Below are positions 19,101-28,090 of a stretch of DNA of 64,000 bases, piece after piece. The stretch's first letter is position 1. Every line of letters begins with the position of its first letter. The notes beneath the pieces are model-generated. The model was not told the origin of the DNA, searched no databases, and saw only the letters and a list, made by a program, of their open reading frames with translations. The position numbers and the translations under genes were made by a program. Origin of the DNA: Aerococcus urinae (GTDB taxonomy: Bacteria; Bacillota; Bacilli; Lactobacillales; Aerococcaceae); assembly GCF_001543175.1 (NCBI RefSeq), contig NZ_CP014161.1:1612001-1676000 (forward strand). The letters are read 5' to 3'.

Positions 19101-19731
19101 AAAGTTCACGGATTTGGTCATCAGAACCAAAGCCTAGGGCCCGCATTAACACAGTCATTTGTAGCTTACGGGTCCGATCAATCCGTACATAAGAAATATC
19201 CTTGGCATCGGTTTCCATTTCTAACCAAGCACCCCGGTTAGGAATTACGGTAGCTCCATAAGAAAGTTTCCCATTTTTGTCTACTTTATCATTGTAGTAA
19301 ACCCCTGGGGAACGGACCAATTGCGAAACAATAACCCGTTCAGAACCGTTAATAATGAAGGTCCCACTATCAGTCATCAATGGGAAGTCCCCAAAGAAAA
19401 CTTCTTGGTCCTTAATTTCACCGGTTTCGCTATTGATTAAACGCAATTTAACATACATTGGCGCCGCATAGTTAGTGTCTTGTTGACGCGATTCAGACAT
19501 GTCATATTTAGGTTCTTGGAAGGAATAGTCCACGAATTCTAGGGCCAATTTGCCTCCGTGGTCTTCAATCGGTGAAATATCACTAAACATTTCCCGAATG
19601 CCCTTATCCAATAACCAACGATAAGATTCGGTTTGAATCTCAATCAAGTTTGGCAACTCGAGCACTTCATTGATGCGCGAGTAAGAACGCCGTACGCGGT
19701 GTTTGCCGTATTCAACATTATGTCCTGCCAT
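16135..19731 (-). CDS. rpoB: RNA polymerase beta subunit
   Basis: 1198 residues. The rifampicin region reads [20 protein letters not shown] and then [12 protein letters not shown], with the residues normally seen in sensitive strains. [12 protein letters not shown] and the C-terminal [18 protein letters not shown] are conserved polymerase segments. The last about 45 residues form a highly charged Glu/Lys/Asp-rich tail. The start at 19731 follows GAGAGGTGG. It has its own promoter and leader instead of reading in from rplL as in Bacillus. Confidence 0.98.
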   Translation of the reverse strand: MAGHNVEYGKHRVRRSYSRINEVLELPNLIEIQTESYRWLLDKGIREMFSDISPIEDHGGKLALEFVDYSFQEPKYDMSESRQQDTNYAAPMYVKLRLINSETGEIKDQEVFFGDFPLMTDSGTFIINGSERVIVSQLVRSPGVYYNDKVDKNGKLSYGATVIPNRGAWLEMETDAKDISYVRIDRTRKLQMTVLMRALGFGSDDQIRELFGDSETLSLTLEKDVHKNPSDSRTEEALKDIYERLRPGEPKTAESSRNLLNTRFFDPRRYDLAAVGRYKINKKLDLKSRLYKQTLAENLVDNETGEIVLEAGTVFTREVLDDISDKLDNGLGLVTVYPNDDAVITDPVDIQLIKIVAPKDPERVVHVIGNAMQNSDYKSLTVADVLTAMNYFLNLYEGLGTTDDIDHLGNRRIRSVGELLQNQLRIGLSRMERVVRERMSIQDIDTVTPQQLINIRPVVASIREFFGSSQLSQFMDQNNPLSELTHKRRLSALGPGGLTRDRAGYEVRDVHYSHYGRMCPIETPEGPNIGLINSLATYAKINDFGFIETPYRRVDWNTHKVTDKIDYLTADEEDRFVIAQGNTPLNEDGSFATDTIMARKIEENIEVSPEEVDYMDVSPKQVVSVATACIPFLENDDSNRALMGANMQRQAVPLLNPHAPLVGTGMEYKAAHDSGAAVTCKRAGVVDYVDAREIRVRTEEGALDKYELVKFYRSNASSCYNQTPLVRKGDQVDKDEILANGPSMEGGELALGQNPIIAFMTWDGYNYEDAVVLSERLVKEDVYTSIHIDELESEARDTKLGPEEITREIPNVGEDALRNLDENGIIRIGAEVTDGDILVGKVTPKGVTELSPEEHLLHAIFGEKAREVRDTSLRVPHGGGGIVNDVKVFHRENGDELKPGVSMMVRVYIIQKRKIQVGDKMAGRHGNKGVVSIVLPEEDMPYLPDGTPVDICLNPLGVPSRMNIGQVLELHLGMAARNLGIHVATPVFDGAQDEDIWETVKEAGMAEDAKTVLYDGRTGEPFDNRVSVGVMYYLKLSHMVDDKLHARSIGPYSLVTQQPLGGKAQFGGQRFGEMEVWALEAYGAAYTLQEILTYKSDDVVGRVQTYEAIVKGDPIPKPSVPESFRVLVKELQSLGLDIQVLDESDKELDLRDEDPVQVTRRDHKENQEQEDEDKDKNQEEKQSEGNDEEIIAKKQANE

Positions 19732-19843
19732 GAATGAGTAGCCACCTCTCCAAAAAGTAAATCTTTTAGCCTGAAATTATTAAGAAACTATTAAGAAATG
19801 ATTAAAATTAGATAAATTCGCTTCTTTTTACCCGTTTTTGGGC

Positions 19844-19889
19844 AAAAAAAAGACAAAAGACTCAAGGCCATGCCTACTTCTTTTGTTTT
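19844..19889 (-). terminator. Terminator-like hairpin in the rpoB leader (possible attenuator)
   Basis: Within the leader of about 220 bases between promoter and rpoB, ACAAAAGA pairs with TCTTTTGT, with GTAGGC/GGCCT pairing inside, and eight T follow directly. No gene ends just upstream, so the hairpin would act on rpoB leader RNA. An earlier GTAGGCTTTGA segment resembles part of the stem and could offer an alternative pairing. Confidence 0.55.
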
Positions 19890-19953
19890 ATCCCATCAAA
19901 GCCTACGGACAATATTTCGTACACTTCTTCTATTTAATAATCAATCATTATTT

Positions 19954-19982
19954 ATATTACTAGCTATTTACTCCTTTGTCAA
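19954..19982 (-). promoter_or_regulatory. rpoB promoter
   Basis: Perfect TTGACA (19977-19982), 17-base spacer, TAATAT (19954-19959). Confidence 0.85.
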
Positions 19983-20072
19983 GAATTTTTTTAAAGAATG
20001 ATTTCCCGATAGCTTCTTAGCCAGGGCTTTTGTATAATAGATTCAAAATAAAAAAAGAGGAAGGATGTCATT

Positions 20073-20594
20073 ATGGCTATAGAACGTGCAATCTTTGCGG
20101 GAGGGTGTTTCTGGTGCATGGTCCAACCCTTCGACCAATTGCCAGGCATTGAAGCGGTCGTTTCTGGCTATACGGGAGGGCACATCGCTAACCCCAGTTA
20201 CCAAGAAGTGAAAAGTGGCAAAACCGGCCACACCGAAGCGGTAGAGATCAGCTTCGATAACGCCATTATCTCTTACGAAGAATTGCTGGAGATTTACTGG
20301 CAACAAACTGACCCTACCGATGCTATGGGCCAGTTTGAAGACCGGGGTTCATCATACCGTCCCGAAATCTTCTACTTATCTGAAGACCAACGCCAAGCTG
20401 CTGAAGCTTCCAAAGCAGCCCTAGCCGCTAGCGGGCGTTTCGATGACCCTATCGTCACCCAAATCACCCCCGCCGGCCCCTTCTACCCAGCAGAAGACTA
20501 CCACCAAGACTTCTATAAGAAGAGCCCCGATAAATACCAAGCCGACGAAAGCGCCATCGCCCGCCACCAATTCATCGAAAATAAATGGAAATAA
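20073..20594 (+). CDS. msrA: Peptide methionine-S-sulfoxide reductase
   Basis: 173 residues. GCFWC at 11-15 carries the catalytic cysteine (C12); [23 protein letters not shown] and YHQDFY are family signatures. It repairs oxidised methionine in proteins using thioredoxin. No MsrB is fused or adjacent. A TATAAT box lies at 20033-20038 with a weak -35; AGGAAGG precedes the ATG. A truncated family A repeat begins 6 bp after the stop codon. Confidence 0.95.
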   Translation: MAIERAIFAGGCFWCMVQPFDQLPGIEAVVSGYTGGHIANPSYQEVKSGKTGHTEAVEISFDNAIISYEELLEIYWQQTDPTDAMGQFEDRGSSYRPEIFYLSEDQRQAAEASKAALAASGRFDDPIVTQITPAGPFYPAEDYHQDFYKKSPDKYQADESAIARHQFIENKWK

Positions 20595-20600
20595 GGAGTA

Positions 20601-20686
20601 GAGTGCGACAAGCGCGATAAAGAGCAAGACCGTTACGCATACTATTTCTGTAACTCGCTTTGCTTCCTACAGCTATAGCAACTAAA
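20601..20686 (+). repeat. Hairpin repeat, family A (left half, with inner module)
   Basis: GAGTGCGACAAGCGCG, the AGAGCAAGACC arm and the inner module (20632-20680) are present; the right half is missing. It lies between the msrA stop codon and the terminator. Confidence 0.75.
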
Positions 20687-20716
20687 ACAGAATTTATTAA
20701 AATAATAGCTCATTTA

Positions 20717-20754
20717 AAAACAGCAAGGAATTTCTTCCCCTGCTGTTTTTCTTT
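20717..20754 (+). terminator. Terminator between msrA and the phosphodiesterase gene
   Basis: AAAACAGCA (20717-20725) pairs with TGCTGTTTT (20741-20749), followed by T-rich sequence. It could also work in the opposite direction for the convergent gene. Confidence 0.8.
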
Positions 20755-20767
20755 TCCACAAAGTCTG

Positions 20768-21502
20768 TTAATAACTTGCTAAAACTGGAGCACTTTCTAG
20801 GTAGTGGCTATCATTAGTAATAACTCCCGCCAGGTCCCAGCCCTTAAATTTCTTATAGACCTTGCGATCATCGACTGTCCAAGCGTTAATCTTAATGCCG
20901 TGATCGTGCAAGTTATTCACCGTGGCCGGGTCAAGTAGTTTGTAGTCAGGGTGATAGTAGTCCACTCCCCGAGCCGCACAATAGGCTCCTGGGTTTTCAA
21001 GATAATTTTCCTGTAAGAAAGCACAGGTCAGGTCAGGCGCCAAGACCTTGACCTTAAGCATACTCTGGTGGTTAAAAGAAGAGATAATCACCCGGTCTTG
21101 CATCTGGTAGTCCTCGACCAAGTCAACTACCGCTTCAACTAAGCCAGGATAAGGGAAAAGTCCCGTCTTTAACTCAATATTCAAGGTCGAGTCCAAGAGT
21201 TCAGCCCAGGCTAGTAATTCGCTTAAATGGGGAATACGAACTAGGTCGAGATTAGAGTCCTGGAGGTGGAGACGGTCAAAGCGGAGGCCACGCAAGTCCG
21301 CATAGTTATAGTCACGCAGCCAACCAGTCGCATTAGCAGTCCGGTCTAAACGCTCATCGTGGCAAATGACTACCTGGCCATCCAAGGTCAATTGAACATC
21401 ACACTCAATCCCATCCGCCCCAGCTTCATAAGCCTTAATAAAGGACAGCATAGTATTTTCCGGATAGCGGGTGCTATAACCACGGTGGGCATATAATTTC
21501 AT
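20768..21502 (-). CDS. Glycerophosphodiester phosphodiesterase
   Basis: 244 residues, one GDPD TIM-barrel domain. H6 and R7 (AHRG), E33 and D35 (GIECDVQLT) and H48 (CHDERLDRT) are the catalytic and metal ligands. It splits glycerophosphodiesters into glycerol-3-phosphate and an alcohol. No signal peptide is present, so it acts in the cytoplasm. AAGGAG lies 13 bases before the ATG, slightly far. Monocistronic and convergent with msrA. Confidence 0.92.
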   Translation of the reverse strand: MKLYAHRGYSTRYPENTMLSFIKAYEAGADGIECDVQLTLDGQVVICHDERLDRTANATGWLRDYNYADLRGLRFDRLHLQDSNLDLVRIPHLSELLAWAELLDSTLNIELKTGLFPYPGLVEAVVDLVEDYQMQDRVIISSFNHQSMLKVKVLAPDLTCAFLQENYLENPGAYCAARGVDYYHPDYKLLDPATVNNLHDHGIKINAWTVDDRKVYKKFKGWDLAGVITNDSHYLESAPVLASY

Positions 21503-21685
21503 TTTTGTTTGGCATCTCCTTATCTTCCTTTTTCCAGTTGCTCGAATTAGCCCTACTCACATCACCCCTATTCTAACCAGCCATTATTAAAGCAGAGTAA
21601 ATTTGAAGTAAAGTTCAAATAAATTTTGTAAAGATAAGGTTAAGGGACATAAGGATGTGAGGAAGGTTCAGGGAGGGAGATTCCA

Positions 21686-21715
21686 TAAAAAAAGACTGGG
21701 CATAACCCCCAGTCT
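21686..21715 (-). terminator. Terminator of the UPF0237-UPF0210 operon
   Basis: AGACTGGG (21693-21700) pairs with CCCAGTCT (21708-21715) and a T run follows on the minus strand. Confidence 0.85.
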
Positions 21716-21743
21716 CTTGACTCAATAATCGATTGTTTACTGC

Positions 21744-23102
21744 TTAATTTTTCAAACCTTGAATTGGCGCAGGAATGTGGCCTCCGCGGTGGATAAAGAC
21801 TTCCGGTGAAGCGGTCTTTAGCGGCATGATTGGCGCCGAACCAAAGAGACCACCAAATTCTAAGCAGTCTCCAGCTTGGTAACCAATAGCAGGAATTAAA
21901 CGGACCGCTGTGGTCTTCCCGTTAATCATCCCAATAGCGGCTTCATCGGCAATAATAGCCGCTAAGACTTCAGCTGTGGTTTCACCAGGTACGGCAATCA
22001 TGTCTAGCCCCACTGAGCAGACTGCGGTCATAGCAGTCAAAGTTTGTAGGTCCAAGACTCCAGCTTGGGCACCAGCAATCATCCCTTCATCTTCTGAAAC
22101 TGGGATAAAGGCCCCTGAGAGTCCACCTACGCGTTCAGCCGCCATCAAGCCACCCTTCTTCACGGCGTCATTAAGGATAGCTAGGGTCGCCACTGTCCCG
22201 TGACCACCCACGGTTTCCAAGCCCATACTTTCTAAGATCCGAGCTACCGAATCGCCCACCGCAGGGGTAGGGGCTAGGGAAATATCCACAATTCCAAAAG
22301 GTACCCCTAAGGCTTTTGAAGCTTGACTTCCGATTAACTGCCCCATGCGGGTGACTTTAAAGGCGGTCTTTTTGATGGTTTCAGCCACTTGATTAATCGG
22401 CGCATCTTTTGGCAGACGTTCTAAGGCTTGACGAACCACCCCAGGGCCAGAAACTCCGACATTGATCTCACAATCAGCCTCCCCACTGCCGTGGAAGGCC
22501 CCCGCCATAAAAGGATTATCCTCTACCGCATTACAGAAGACGACCAGCTTGGTAGCCCCGACACATTGCCGGTCTTTGGTGACTTCAGCGGCTTGGCGGA
22601 TGGTTTGCCCCATTAGAGCGACAGCATCTAAGTTAATCCCTGACCGGGTGGAACCGATATTAACTGAAGAACAAACATTGTCAGTTTCACTTAAGGCTTG
22701 GGGAATGGATTCAATCAAGGCCCGGTCTCCCGCAGCAAAGCCTTTTTGAACCAGGGCGGAATAGCCCCCCACTAGGTCAATGCCAATATCCTTAGTCACT
22801 TGGTCCAAGCATTTGGCGTAACGGACTGGGTCCCCACCAGAAACAGCCACCAGATGAGCAATTGGAGTCACCGAGAGGCGCTTATTAATAATCGGTATCC
22901 CCAATTGCCGACTCAACTGATCAGCCACCGGCACTAAATTTTTGGCCTTTTGGCTGATTTTTTGTTTAATTTTCTCACAGGACCGCTCGATATTGGTGTC
23001 ACAACAATCGAGTAAGGAGATCCCCATGGTGATGGTACGGACATCGAGGTGGTCCTTGGCAATCATATTGACGGTTTCTAGAATATCATTAATTTCTATC
23101 AC
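21744..23102 (-). CDS. UPF0210 (DUF711, PFL) family protein
   Basis: 452 residues, the usual length. Family segments include [49 protein letters not shown] and a glycine-rich C-terminus ([12 protein letters not shown]). Its biochemical role is not established; structures show a pyruvate formate-lyase-like fold without known activity. It starts with GTG at 23102, eight bases after GGAGG, and follows its usual ACT-domain partner by 11 bp. Confidence 0.9.
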   Translation of the reverse strand: MIEINDILETVNMIAKDHLDVRTITMGISLLDCCDTNIERSCEKIKQKISQKAKNLVPVADQLSRQLGIPIINKRLSVTPIAHLVAVSGGDPVRYAKCLDQVTKDIGIDLVGGYSALVQKGFAAGDRALIESIPQALSETDNVCSSVNIGSTRSGINLDAVALMGQTIRQAAEVTKDRQCVGATKLVVFCNAVEDNPFMAGAFHGSGEADCEINVGVSGPGVVRQALERLPKDAPINQVAETIKKTAFKVTRMGQLIGSQASKALGVPFGIVDISLAPTPAVGDSVARILESMGLETVGGHGTVATLAILNDAVKKGGLMAAERVGGLSGAFIPVSEDEGMIAGAQAGVLDLQTLTAMTAVCSVGLDMIAVPGETTAEVLAAIIADEAAIGMINGKTTAVRLIPAIGYQAGDCLEFGGLFGSAPIMPLKTASPEVFIHRGGHIPAPIQGLKN

Positions 23103-23113
23103 GAGTCTGCCTC

Positions 23114-23377
23114 CTATAAACGATGCATGGCCTTAAAGATATCTTCGTGCATGACCGTAATCTGCATGCCTGGTATTAAATTTTCGACGCTTTCTTGGAA
23201 ATCATCAAAAGCAACTTGCCCTTCATCGACTGTCACAAGCATGGTCATGGTGAAATAATTATCCATTACCGTTTGAGCGACATCCACAATATTCACCTGG
23301 TTCTCGGCACAGGCCGTACTTACCTTAGCCAAAATTCCAACTTGATCAATACCTACAACAGTAATTACCGCATTCAT
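23114..23377 (-). CDS. ACT domain protein, UPF0237 family
   Basis: 87 residues, a single ACT domain: [18 protein letters not shown] with the glycine-containing ligand loop, then [22 protein letters not shown] domains bind amino acids or similar ligands, so it probably regulates the UPF0210 protein encoded next to it. This gene pair is kept together in many Firmicutes. AAGGAGG precedes the ATG. Confidence 0.92.
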   Translation of the reverse strand: MNAVITVVGIDQVGILAKVSTACAENQVNIVDVAQTVMDNYFTMTMLVTVDEGQVAFDDFQESVENLIPGMQITVMHEDIFKAMHRL

Positions 23378-23441
23378 AAGCAGTAAACCTCCTTAATTTT
23401 TATGCAACCTATGATAGCATAAGTTAAACTTTCTTAAAATA

Positions 23442-23477
23442 TGAAAAAAGAAGTCAGAACGTTCAGTCCCGACTTCT
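23442..23477 (-). terminator. Terminator of the unknown gene at 23.5 kb
   Basis: AGAAGTC and GACTTCT arms with a GGGACTGAACG loop region, followed on the minus strand by a T run. Confidence 0.8.
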
Positions 23478-23503
23478 CATCGAATGAAGGCTATTTCATT
23501 CGC

Positions 23504-23947
23504 TTATTCAAAGATGTCATCAACAGTGGCTTCACGATTAATCACAATATAAAGATTCCCATTGTCTTTCACTTTAGAGCTCATGTAAACATTATCGACC
23601 TTGTCGGTAGTGGAAGCCTTAAATGGGAAGTAGATTTCTGATTCCCGGCCGCTTGACCAACGGATGGTAAGGTATTCTAGGTCATTATTATTAACCACAT
23701 TTTCAAACATACCGCCCATTAAGCCACCTTGCACGATGCTTTTGGATTGGAAAACATCGGCATCAGGAAGGATTTCAATCTTAAAGGTCTTACATGGGTG
23801 AATTTCGACAATATCGCCTTGGCCGTTAATCCGACCATAAGAGGTGGTAATCCGGCCAATCCAGATATCTCCCACATGTTCTATAGGGATTTCCCATACC
23901 CCACCATTATGAAAATGAAACTCTAAGGACTTCATTGCTTTTGTCAT
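23504..23947 (-). CDS. Conserved-looking protein of unknown function
   Basis: 147 residues, soluble, with many beta-forming segments and no signal peptide or membrane helix: HFHNGGVWEIPIEHVGDIWI, a central YLTIRWSSGRESEIYFPF, and an acidic C-terminus. I do not recognise the family. The start at 23947 has AAAGGAAG about 8 bases upstream; an upstream ATG at 23968 does not. It has its own promoter and terminator, so it is a real single-gene unit. Confidence 0.7.
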   Translation of the reverse strand: MTKAMKSLEFHFHNGGVWEIPIEHVGDIWIGRITTSYGRINGQGDIVEIHPCKTFKIEILPDADVFQSKSIVQGGLMGGMFENVVNNNDLEYLTIRWSSGRESEIYFPFKASTTDKVDNVYMSSKVKDNGNLYIVINREATVDDIFE

Positions 23948-24022
23948 TCGAATAACTTCCTTTCTCATTAATTGCTTTTTCCTTTGTTAGTATCCAAAGT
24001 TAGTGATTTATTTCACAGATTC

Positions 24023-24052
24023 ATTATACTATGACATCAAACAAAAAAGCAA
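24023..24052 (-). promoter_or_regulatory. Promoter of the unknown gene at 23.5 kb
   Basis: TTGCTT (24047-24052), 18-base spacer, TATAAT (24023-24028). The -35 box lies in the 3' arm of the opuA terminator. Confidence 0.6.
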
Positions 24053-24079
24053 GCTTTCTTTTTTAAAAAAAGCTTGCTT
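24043..24079 (-). terminator. opuA operon terminator
   Basis: AAGCAAGCTTT (24047-24057) pairs with AAAGCTTGCTT (24069-24079); a T run follows on the minus strand. Confidence 0.85.
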
Positions 24080-24123
24080 GTGAATTCATGTTTTTTATTT
24101 TCTTACTTTGGTCAGCGGATGAC

Positions 24124-25002
24124 CTATTCCGCTGTCCACTCACTCACCTTGTCTGGATTGGCTTCAATCCATTTTTGGGCCGCTTGACTAGGGTCCGTCC
24201 CGTTAGCAATATCTAACATCACGGATTCCATATCTTCAAGGGTCCAATGGAAGTTGGCTAGGATCTGATAAGCCCGAGGATTATCTTCTTGGAAGCCTTG
24301 ACGGGTATAAGTATTAATGGTTTCTCCTTCGCCGTAAACCCCTTTTGGATCTTCCAAGTATTTCAAGTCATACTTAGCAAATTTCCAGTGAGGGTTCCAG
24401 CCCGTTACCACAATCTCTTCTTGGTTATTGTAAGCTTGGCCTAGAGAAGTGGCCATGGCCCCTGAGGAAGAAGAAGCTAAGTTCCAAGATCCTAGATTAG
24501 GGTATTCTTGGAGTGCTTTTTCAGTGGAGGCCATAATGCCGGCTCCCGGTTCAATCCCGGTGATGGTTTGGCCGGCTTCTGAACTCAAGTCTTCAATGGA
24601 GTTGACTTGGTCCATATAAGTTGGCACCACTAGACCAGTACGGGCACCTTCAAGACTGACACCTGCATGAACAATTTGGTCACCATACTGTTCAATTTGC
24701 TCCCCATGGGTAATCGGTAACCAGGCCGACACCATGGCATCCGATTCGCCACTGGCCACTGAAGACCACATGATAGCGTTATCCAAGGGAACTTGTTCAA
24801 CGTTAAAGCCTTCTTGGCGTAAGACTTCAGCAATCACTTGCGTTGAAGCCACTTCACTGTCCCAGTTCACATAAGCTAGGGTAACGGTTTCGCCACCAGC
24901 TCCACCTCCTGAAAAGAGGCTACTTTTATAGGAATCTTCACTCCCAAAGGTTAAGAGTAAGCCAAGGATAGCTAAGAGCGCGAGGGCAATTTTTTTAAAC
25001 AC
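24124..25002 (-). CDS. opuAC: Glycine betaine-type ABC transporter substrate-binding protein (OpuAC-like)
   Basis: 292 residues. The OpuAC domain begins at about residue 38 (VTLAYVNWDSEVASTQVIAE) and contains W-rich ligand loops such as MVSAWLPITH and GWNPHWKFAKYDLKYL, typical of quaternary-amine binding. The N-terminus is a hydrophobic helix (LALLAILGLLLTF) without a lipobox cysteine, so it is not a standard lipoprotein; it may stay anchored by this helix or be cleaved. GTG start at 25002 after AAAGGAGGATGAATA. Last gene of the opuA operon. Confidence 0.9.
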   Translation of the reverse strand: MFKKIALALLAILGLLLTFGSEDSYKSSLFSGGGAGGETVTLAYVNWDSEVASTQVIAEVLRQEGFNVEQVPLDNAIMWSSVASGESDAMVSAWLPITHGEQIEQYGDQIVHAGVSLEGARTGLVVPTYMDQVNSIEDLSSEAGQTITGIEPGAGIMASTEKALQEYPNLGSWNLASSSSGAMATSLGQAYNNQEEIVVTGWNPHWKFAKYDLKYLEDPKGVYGEGETINTYTRQGFQEDNPRAYQILANFHWTLEDMESVMLDIANGTDPSQAAQKWIEANPDKVSEWTAE

Positions 25003-25015
25003 TATTCATCCTCCT

Positions 25016-25870
25016 TTACTTGTCACGTGAGGCAAAGCCATTGGTAATCCGGTCCACCACGATGGCTAGGATAACGATGGCTAAACCAGCCACGAAACCA
25101 CTACCGACTTGGGCCCGTTGTAAGGCAGATAAGACATCGCGTCCTAAACCTGGTGCCCCAATCATGGACCCAGTAACAACCATGGAAAGAGCTAGCATCA
25201 CGGTTTGGTTGACCCCTGCCATAATGGTAGCTTGGGCTAAGGGAAGTTCAACCTTAAAGAGTTTTTGCCATGGGGTTGACCCGAAAGCGTCGGCTGCCTC
25301 GATCAATTCGGTAGAAATTTGGGTAATTCCCAATTCGGTAAAACGAACCGTTGGTGGGAGGGCAAAGATCACAGAAGCGAAGACTCCCGGTACCATCCCA
25401 ATTCCAAAGAAAGCAACCGCCGGAATCAGGTAAACAAAGGCCGGCATGGTTTGCATAAAGTCCAGAATCGGTTTGAGGATAATATGAACCCACTTACTCT
25501 TGGCCGATAAAATCCCTAATGGAATCCCAATAACAATGGAAACCAAGGAGGAAATCAGGACCAAGGTAATGGTTTGCGTCAACTGGCTCCACAAACCTTG
25601 GTTAAGAACGTAGCCTAAACCAAGCAAGACAAAGACTGGAACGCCAAAGCGCCGGTTAGTGGCAAAGTAAGCCAAAACAGCCACTAGGAGAATGAAAAGG
25701 AAGGGCGGGAACCACAGTAAAACATCATTCACCGAGTTCATCACCGTTGAACCAATACTTTGGACCACATCAAAGAGTCCTGAGAAAGTTGTCGTTAACC
25801 AAGAGGTAGCTGCTTCAATCCATTCAGCAACTGGTAGGGGTTCTAAAGGAAATAATAGGATATTATTCAT
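25016..25870 (-). CDS. opuAB: Glycine betaine ABC transporter permease (OpuAB-like)
   Basis: 284 residues with about six to seven membrane helices and a BPD_transp_1 domain (IGIPLGILSAKSKWVH; EAA-like motif ELIEAADAFGSTPWQKLFKVELP). It forms the membrane channel for betaine uptake under osmotic stress. Unlike the fused lactococcal OpuABC, permease and binding protein are separate genes here. Its start overlaps the end of the ATPase gene by 8 bp and AAGGAGG precedes it. Confidence 0.93.
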   Translation of the reverse strand: MNNILLFPLEPLPVAEWIEAATSWLTTTFSGLFDVVQSIGSTVMNSVNDVLLWFPPFLFILLVAVLAYFATNRRFGVPVFVLLGLGYVLNQGLWSQLTQTITLVLISSLVSIVIGIPLGILSAKSKWVHIILKPILDFMQTMPAFVYLIPAVAFFGIGMVPGVFASVIFALPPTVRFTELGITQISTELIEAADAFGSTPWQKLFKVELPLAQATIMAGVNQTVMLALSMVVTGSMIGAPGLGRDVLSALQRAQVGSGFVAGLAIVILAIVVDRITNGFASRDK

Positions 25871-27080
25871 TGTTATCGCCTCCTTGTCCGGATAATTGGT
25901 CGATCACTAAGCGACGGTCCACATAGCCAAGTAGACGTTCGTCATCGTCAATCACCGCAATCGGCATATTAGTATCACTCATGAGGTCATACATTTCGTT
26001 AATTGGCGTGTTGCGGTTGACCAAAGGATTATCGGTACGGATAATTTCGTCCACATGAATATTCTTCGTATGTTTATTTTGACGGATTAAATCAGCCAGG
26101 TCCTTGTCAGTGACATAACCATGAATTTTACGATCGCTGTCAATGACATACAAGGTCGAGGTATGTTCGTTTTGCATGATCTTCAAGGCTACGCGAGCGC
26201 CAACCCGGTCCTTATTGAAGACATAACCCGGAGCTTCCATAGCATTCTCTGCAGTAAAGACCTTGGACCGGTCCACGCCGCCAACGAAGGTTTCCACATA
26301 GTCATTGGCAGGATTTTCGAGGATTTCTTCCCCGGTACCAATTTGCTCAATATGGCCGTTACGCATCAAGACAATGCGGTCACCTAGACGTAAGGCTTCA
26401 TCCAAGTCGTGGGTGATGAAGACGATGGTCTTATTGAGCTTACTTTGCAGTTCAATGAGTTCGTCTTGCATATTGGCACGAATCAAGGGGTCTAGGGCTG
26501 AGAAGGCTTCATCCATTAAGAGGATGTCGGTATCGCTAGCTAAAGCTCTCGCCAAGCCCACCCGTTGCTGCATCCCACCAGATAGTTGTTCTGGCAGCTG
26601 GTCTTGGTAGGCTGATAGGCCCATGGTTTCTAAGGCATCTTGGGCCCGCTTCCTTCTTTCTTCTCCGTCTACGCCTTGAATTTCTAGGCCAAATTCCGTA
26701 TTCTCGAGAATGGTTTTATGAGGGAAAAGCGCAAAACTTTGGAAAACCATGCTGACTTTCTTGCGGCGGATATTGCGCAATTCTTCATCATTGGCTTGCG
26801 TGACACTTTCCCCATCAATACTTACTTGGCCATGGGTCGGTTCAATGAGACGATTGAGCATTCGCAGTAAGGTCGACTTCCCTGAACCAGAAAGCCCCAT
26901 AATGACAAAGATCTCGCCATCATTGACTTCAAAAGAAGCATCGTAAACCCCAACCGTGGCGCCGGTTTGGTTAACGATTTCTTCTTTCGATTCACCTTTT
27001 TCCACTAACTTTTTTGCTTTATCTATGGCTTGGGCTGAGCCAAATATTTTAGTCAAATTTTCTACTTTTATTGACGCCAT
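25863..27080 (-). CDS. opuAA: Glycine betaine ABC transporter ATP-binding protein with CBS domains (OpuAA-like)
   Basis: 405 residues. An N-terminal helical extension typical of OpuAA (residues about 15-45) precedes Walker A GLSGSGKST; the signature is LSGGMQQRVGLARA and Walker B ILLMDEAFSALDP. Two CBS domains fill about 285-395 (DSDRKIHGYVTDKDLADLI; DDDERLLGYVDRRLVI). In this family the tandem CBS module senses ionic strength or cyclic di-AMP, gating transport by osmotic state. AGAGGAGAAATT precedes the ATG. First gene of the operon. Confidence 0.95.
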   Translation of the reverse strand: MASIKVENLTKIFGSAQAIDKAKKLVEKGESKEEIVNQTGATVGVYDASFEVNDGEIFVIMGLSGSGKSTLLRMLNRLIEPTHGQVSIDGESVTQANDEELRNIRRKKVSMVFQSFALFPHKTILENTEFGLEIQGVDGEERRKRAQDALETMGLSAYQDQLPEQLSGGMQQRVGLARALASDTDILLMDEAFSALDPLIRANMQDELIELQSKLNKTIVFITHDLDEALRLGDRIVLMRNGHIEQIGTGEEILENPANDYVETFVGGVDRSKVFTAENAMEAPGYVFNKDRVGARVALKIMQNEHTSTLYVIDSDRKIHGYVTDKDLADLIRQNKHTKNIHVDEIIRTDNPLVNRNTPINEMYDLMSDTNMPIAVIDDDERLLGYVDRRLVIDQLSGQGGDNNE

Positions 27081-27102
27081 AATTTCTCCTCTCTCGCAAT
27101 TG

Positions 27103-27132
27103 ATAATAAAAACACAATAATAAACCTATCAA
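27103..27132 (-). promoter_or_regulatory. opuA promoter
   Basis: TTGATA (27127-27132), 18-base spacer, TATTAT (27103-27108). Confidence 0.6.
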
Positions 27133-27223
27133 AAGCCGGTCTATATTTCAAAACTTATGACTAGCCGGTCTGGCTGAAGAGAGTTTTTCTCATTTTTCTC
27201 ATCTTTTTCTCATAAAATTAAAA

Positions 27224-27262
27224 AAACCGCTTAGCAATAGGCATAAGCAGCGGCTTTTTTTC
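27224..27262 (-). terminator. Terminator of the methyltransferase gene
   Basis: AACCGCTTA and TAAGC-AGCGGCTT arms form a stem flanked by A and T runs on both sides, so it could work in either direction. Confidence 0.8.
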
Positions 27263-27354
27263 TAGACTTTTTTCACTTTTAATACAATGTAAAGGCTTTT
27301 CTAAGAATTTTTATTTTTATTAAAATTTCCGTCTAAAATCTAACCTTTGTCTGC

Positions 27355-27957
27355 TTAACGTTGACTGACTAGGACCCAGTAACCCTTGTCGCGGTCAATC
27401 TCGGTCACGTTATTAAAGACCTCTTCCATTTTCTTTTTGGCGCTGGGAGCCCCTTGTTTCTTCTGGATCACTAGGACCAGGTCTCCCCCTGCTTTCAAGT
27501 GGTCATAGGCCCCTTCAATAAAGGCATGGACCACTTTTTTTCCAGCCCGGATAGGAGGGTTAGTGATAATCAGGTCATAATCCTGCTGACTGAGATTGTC
27601 ATAGGCCGAGGAAAAGTAATAATCAGCGGGCCCCACCTGGTTGAGGGCCAGATTTTCCTTGGCTAAGGCCAGGGCCCGTTCATTGACATCGACCAAGTCC
27701 AAGTGGGCCTTAGGATAATGGTCGCCTAGAACTGTTCCTACCGGACCGTACCCACAGCCCAAGTCCAAGATCTTATGATAAGTCTTCCCTTCCTTTAAGA
27801 GGGCTTCCAGCATCACCCGGGTTCCATAGTCCAAGCGCCCCCGGGAAAAGACCCCACTATCGGTGATAAATTCATAGGTCCGCCCATTAACCACCGTTTG
27901 CCAGGTCTTCTTATCATGGGCCAATTGGCTGTTGTCTTCAAAATATTGATGGCTCAT
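27355..27957 (-). CDS. RsmC/YbxB-type class I methyltransferase
   Basis: 200 residues. SAM-binding motif I is DLGCGYGPVG at about 64-73; the catalytic motif is TNPPIRAGK, as in the RsmC/RlmG rRNA guanine-N2 methyltransferases. In Bacillus the equivalent gene, ybxB, lies between rplL and rpoB; here it also lies between these two, though far from both. Probably methylates rRNA, though the exact target of the Firmicute form is not settled. A second ATG is preferred over the overlapping GTG. Confidence 0.85.
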   Translation of the reverse strand: MSHQYFEDNSQLAHDKKTWQTVVNGRTYEFITDSGVFSRGRLDYGTRVMLEALLKEGKTYHKILDLGCGYGPVGTVLGDHYPKAHLDLVDVNERALALAKENLALNQVGPADYYFSSAYDNLSQQDYDLIITNPPIRAGKKVVHAFIEGAYDHLKAGGDLVLVIQKKQGAPSAKKKMEEVFNNVTEIDRDKGYWVLVSQR

Positions 27958-28020
27958 CACTTCACATCCTTCCTCCTTATTCTACTGGTAGTTCTTCCTA
28001 GCTACAAGATAAATTACCAA

Positions 28021-28055
28021 TAAAAAAGCGATGGTTAGTTTTTCTACCATCGCTT
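28021..28055 (-). terminator. kdg operon terminator
   Basis: AAGCGATGGT (28026-28035) pairs with ACCATCGCTT (28046-28055), with T run on the minus strand. Confidence 0.87.
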
Positions 28056-28090
28056 GTTAGTTAACTATTAGGGCCTAGGCCTGCTGATTC

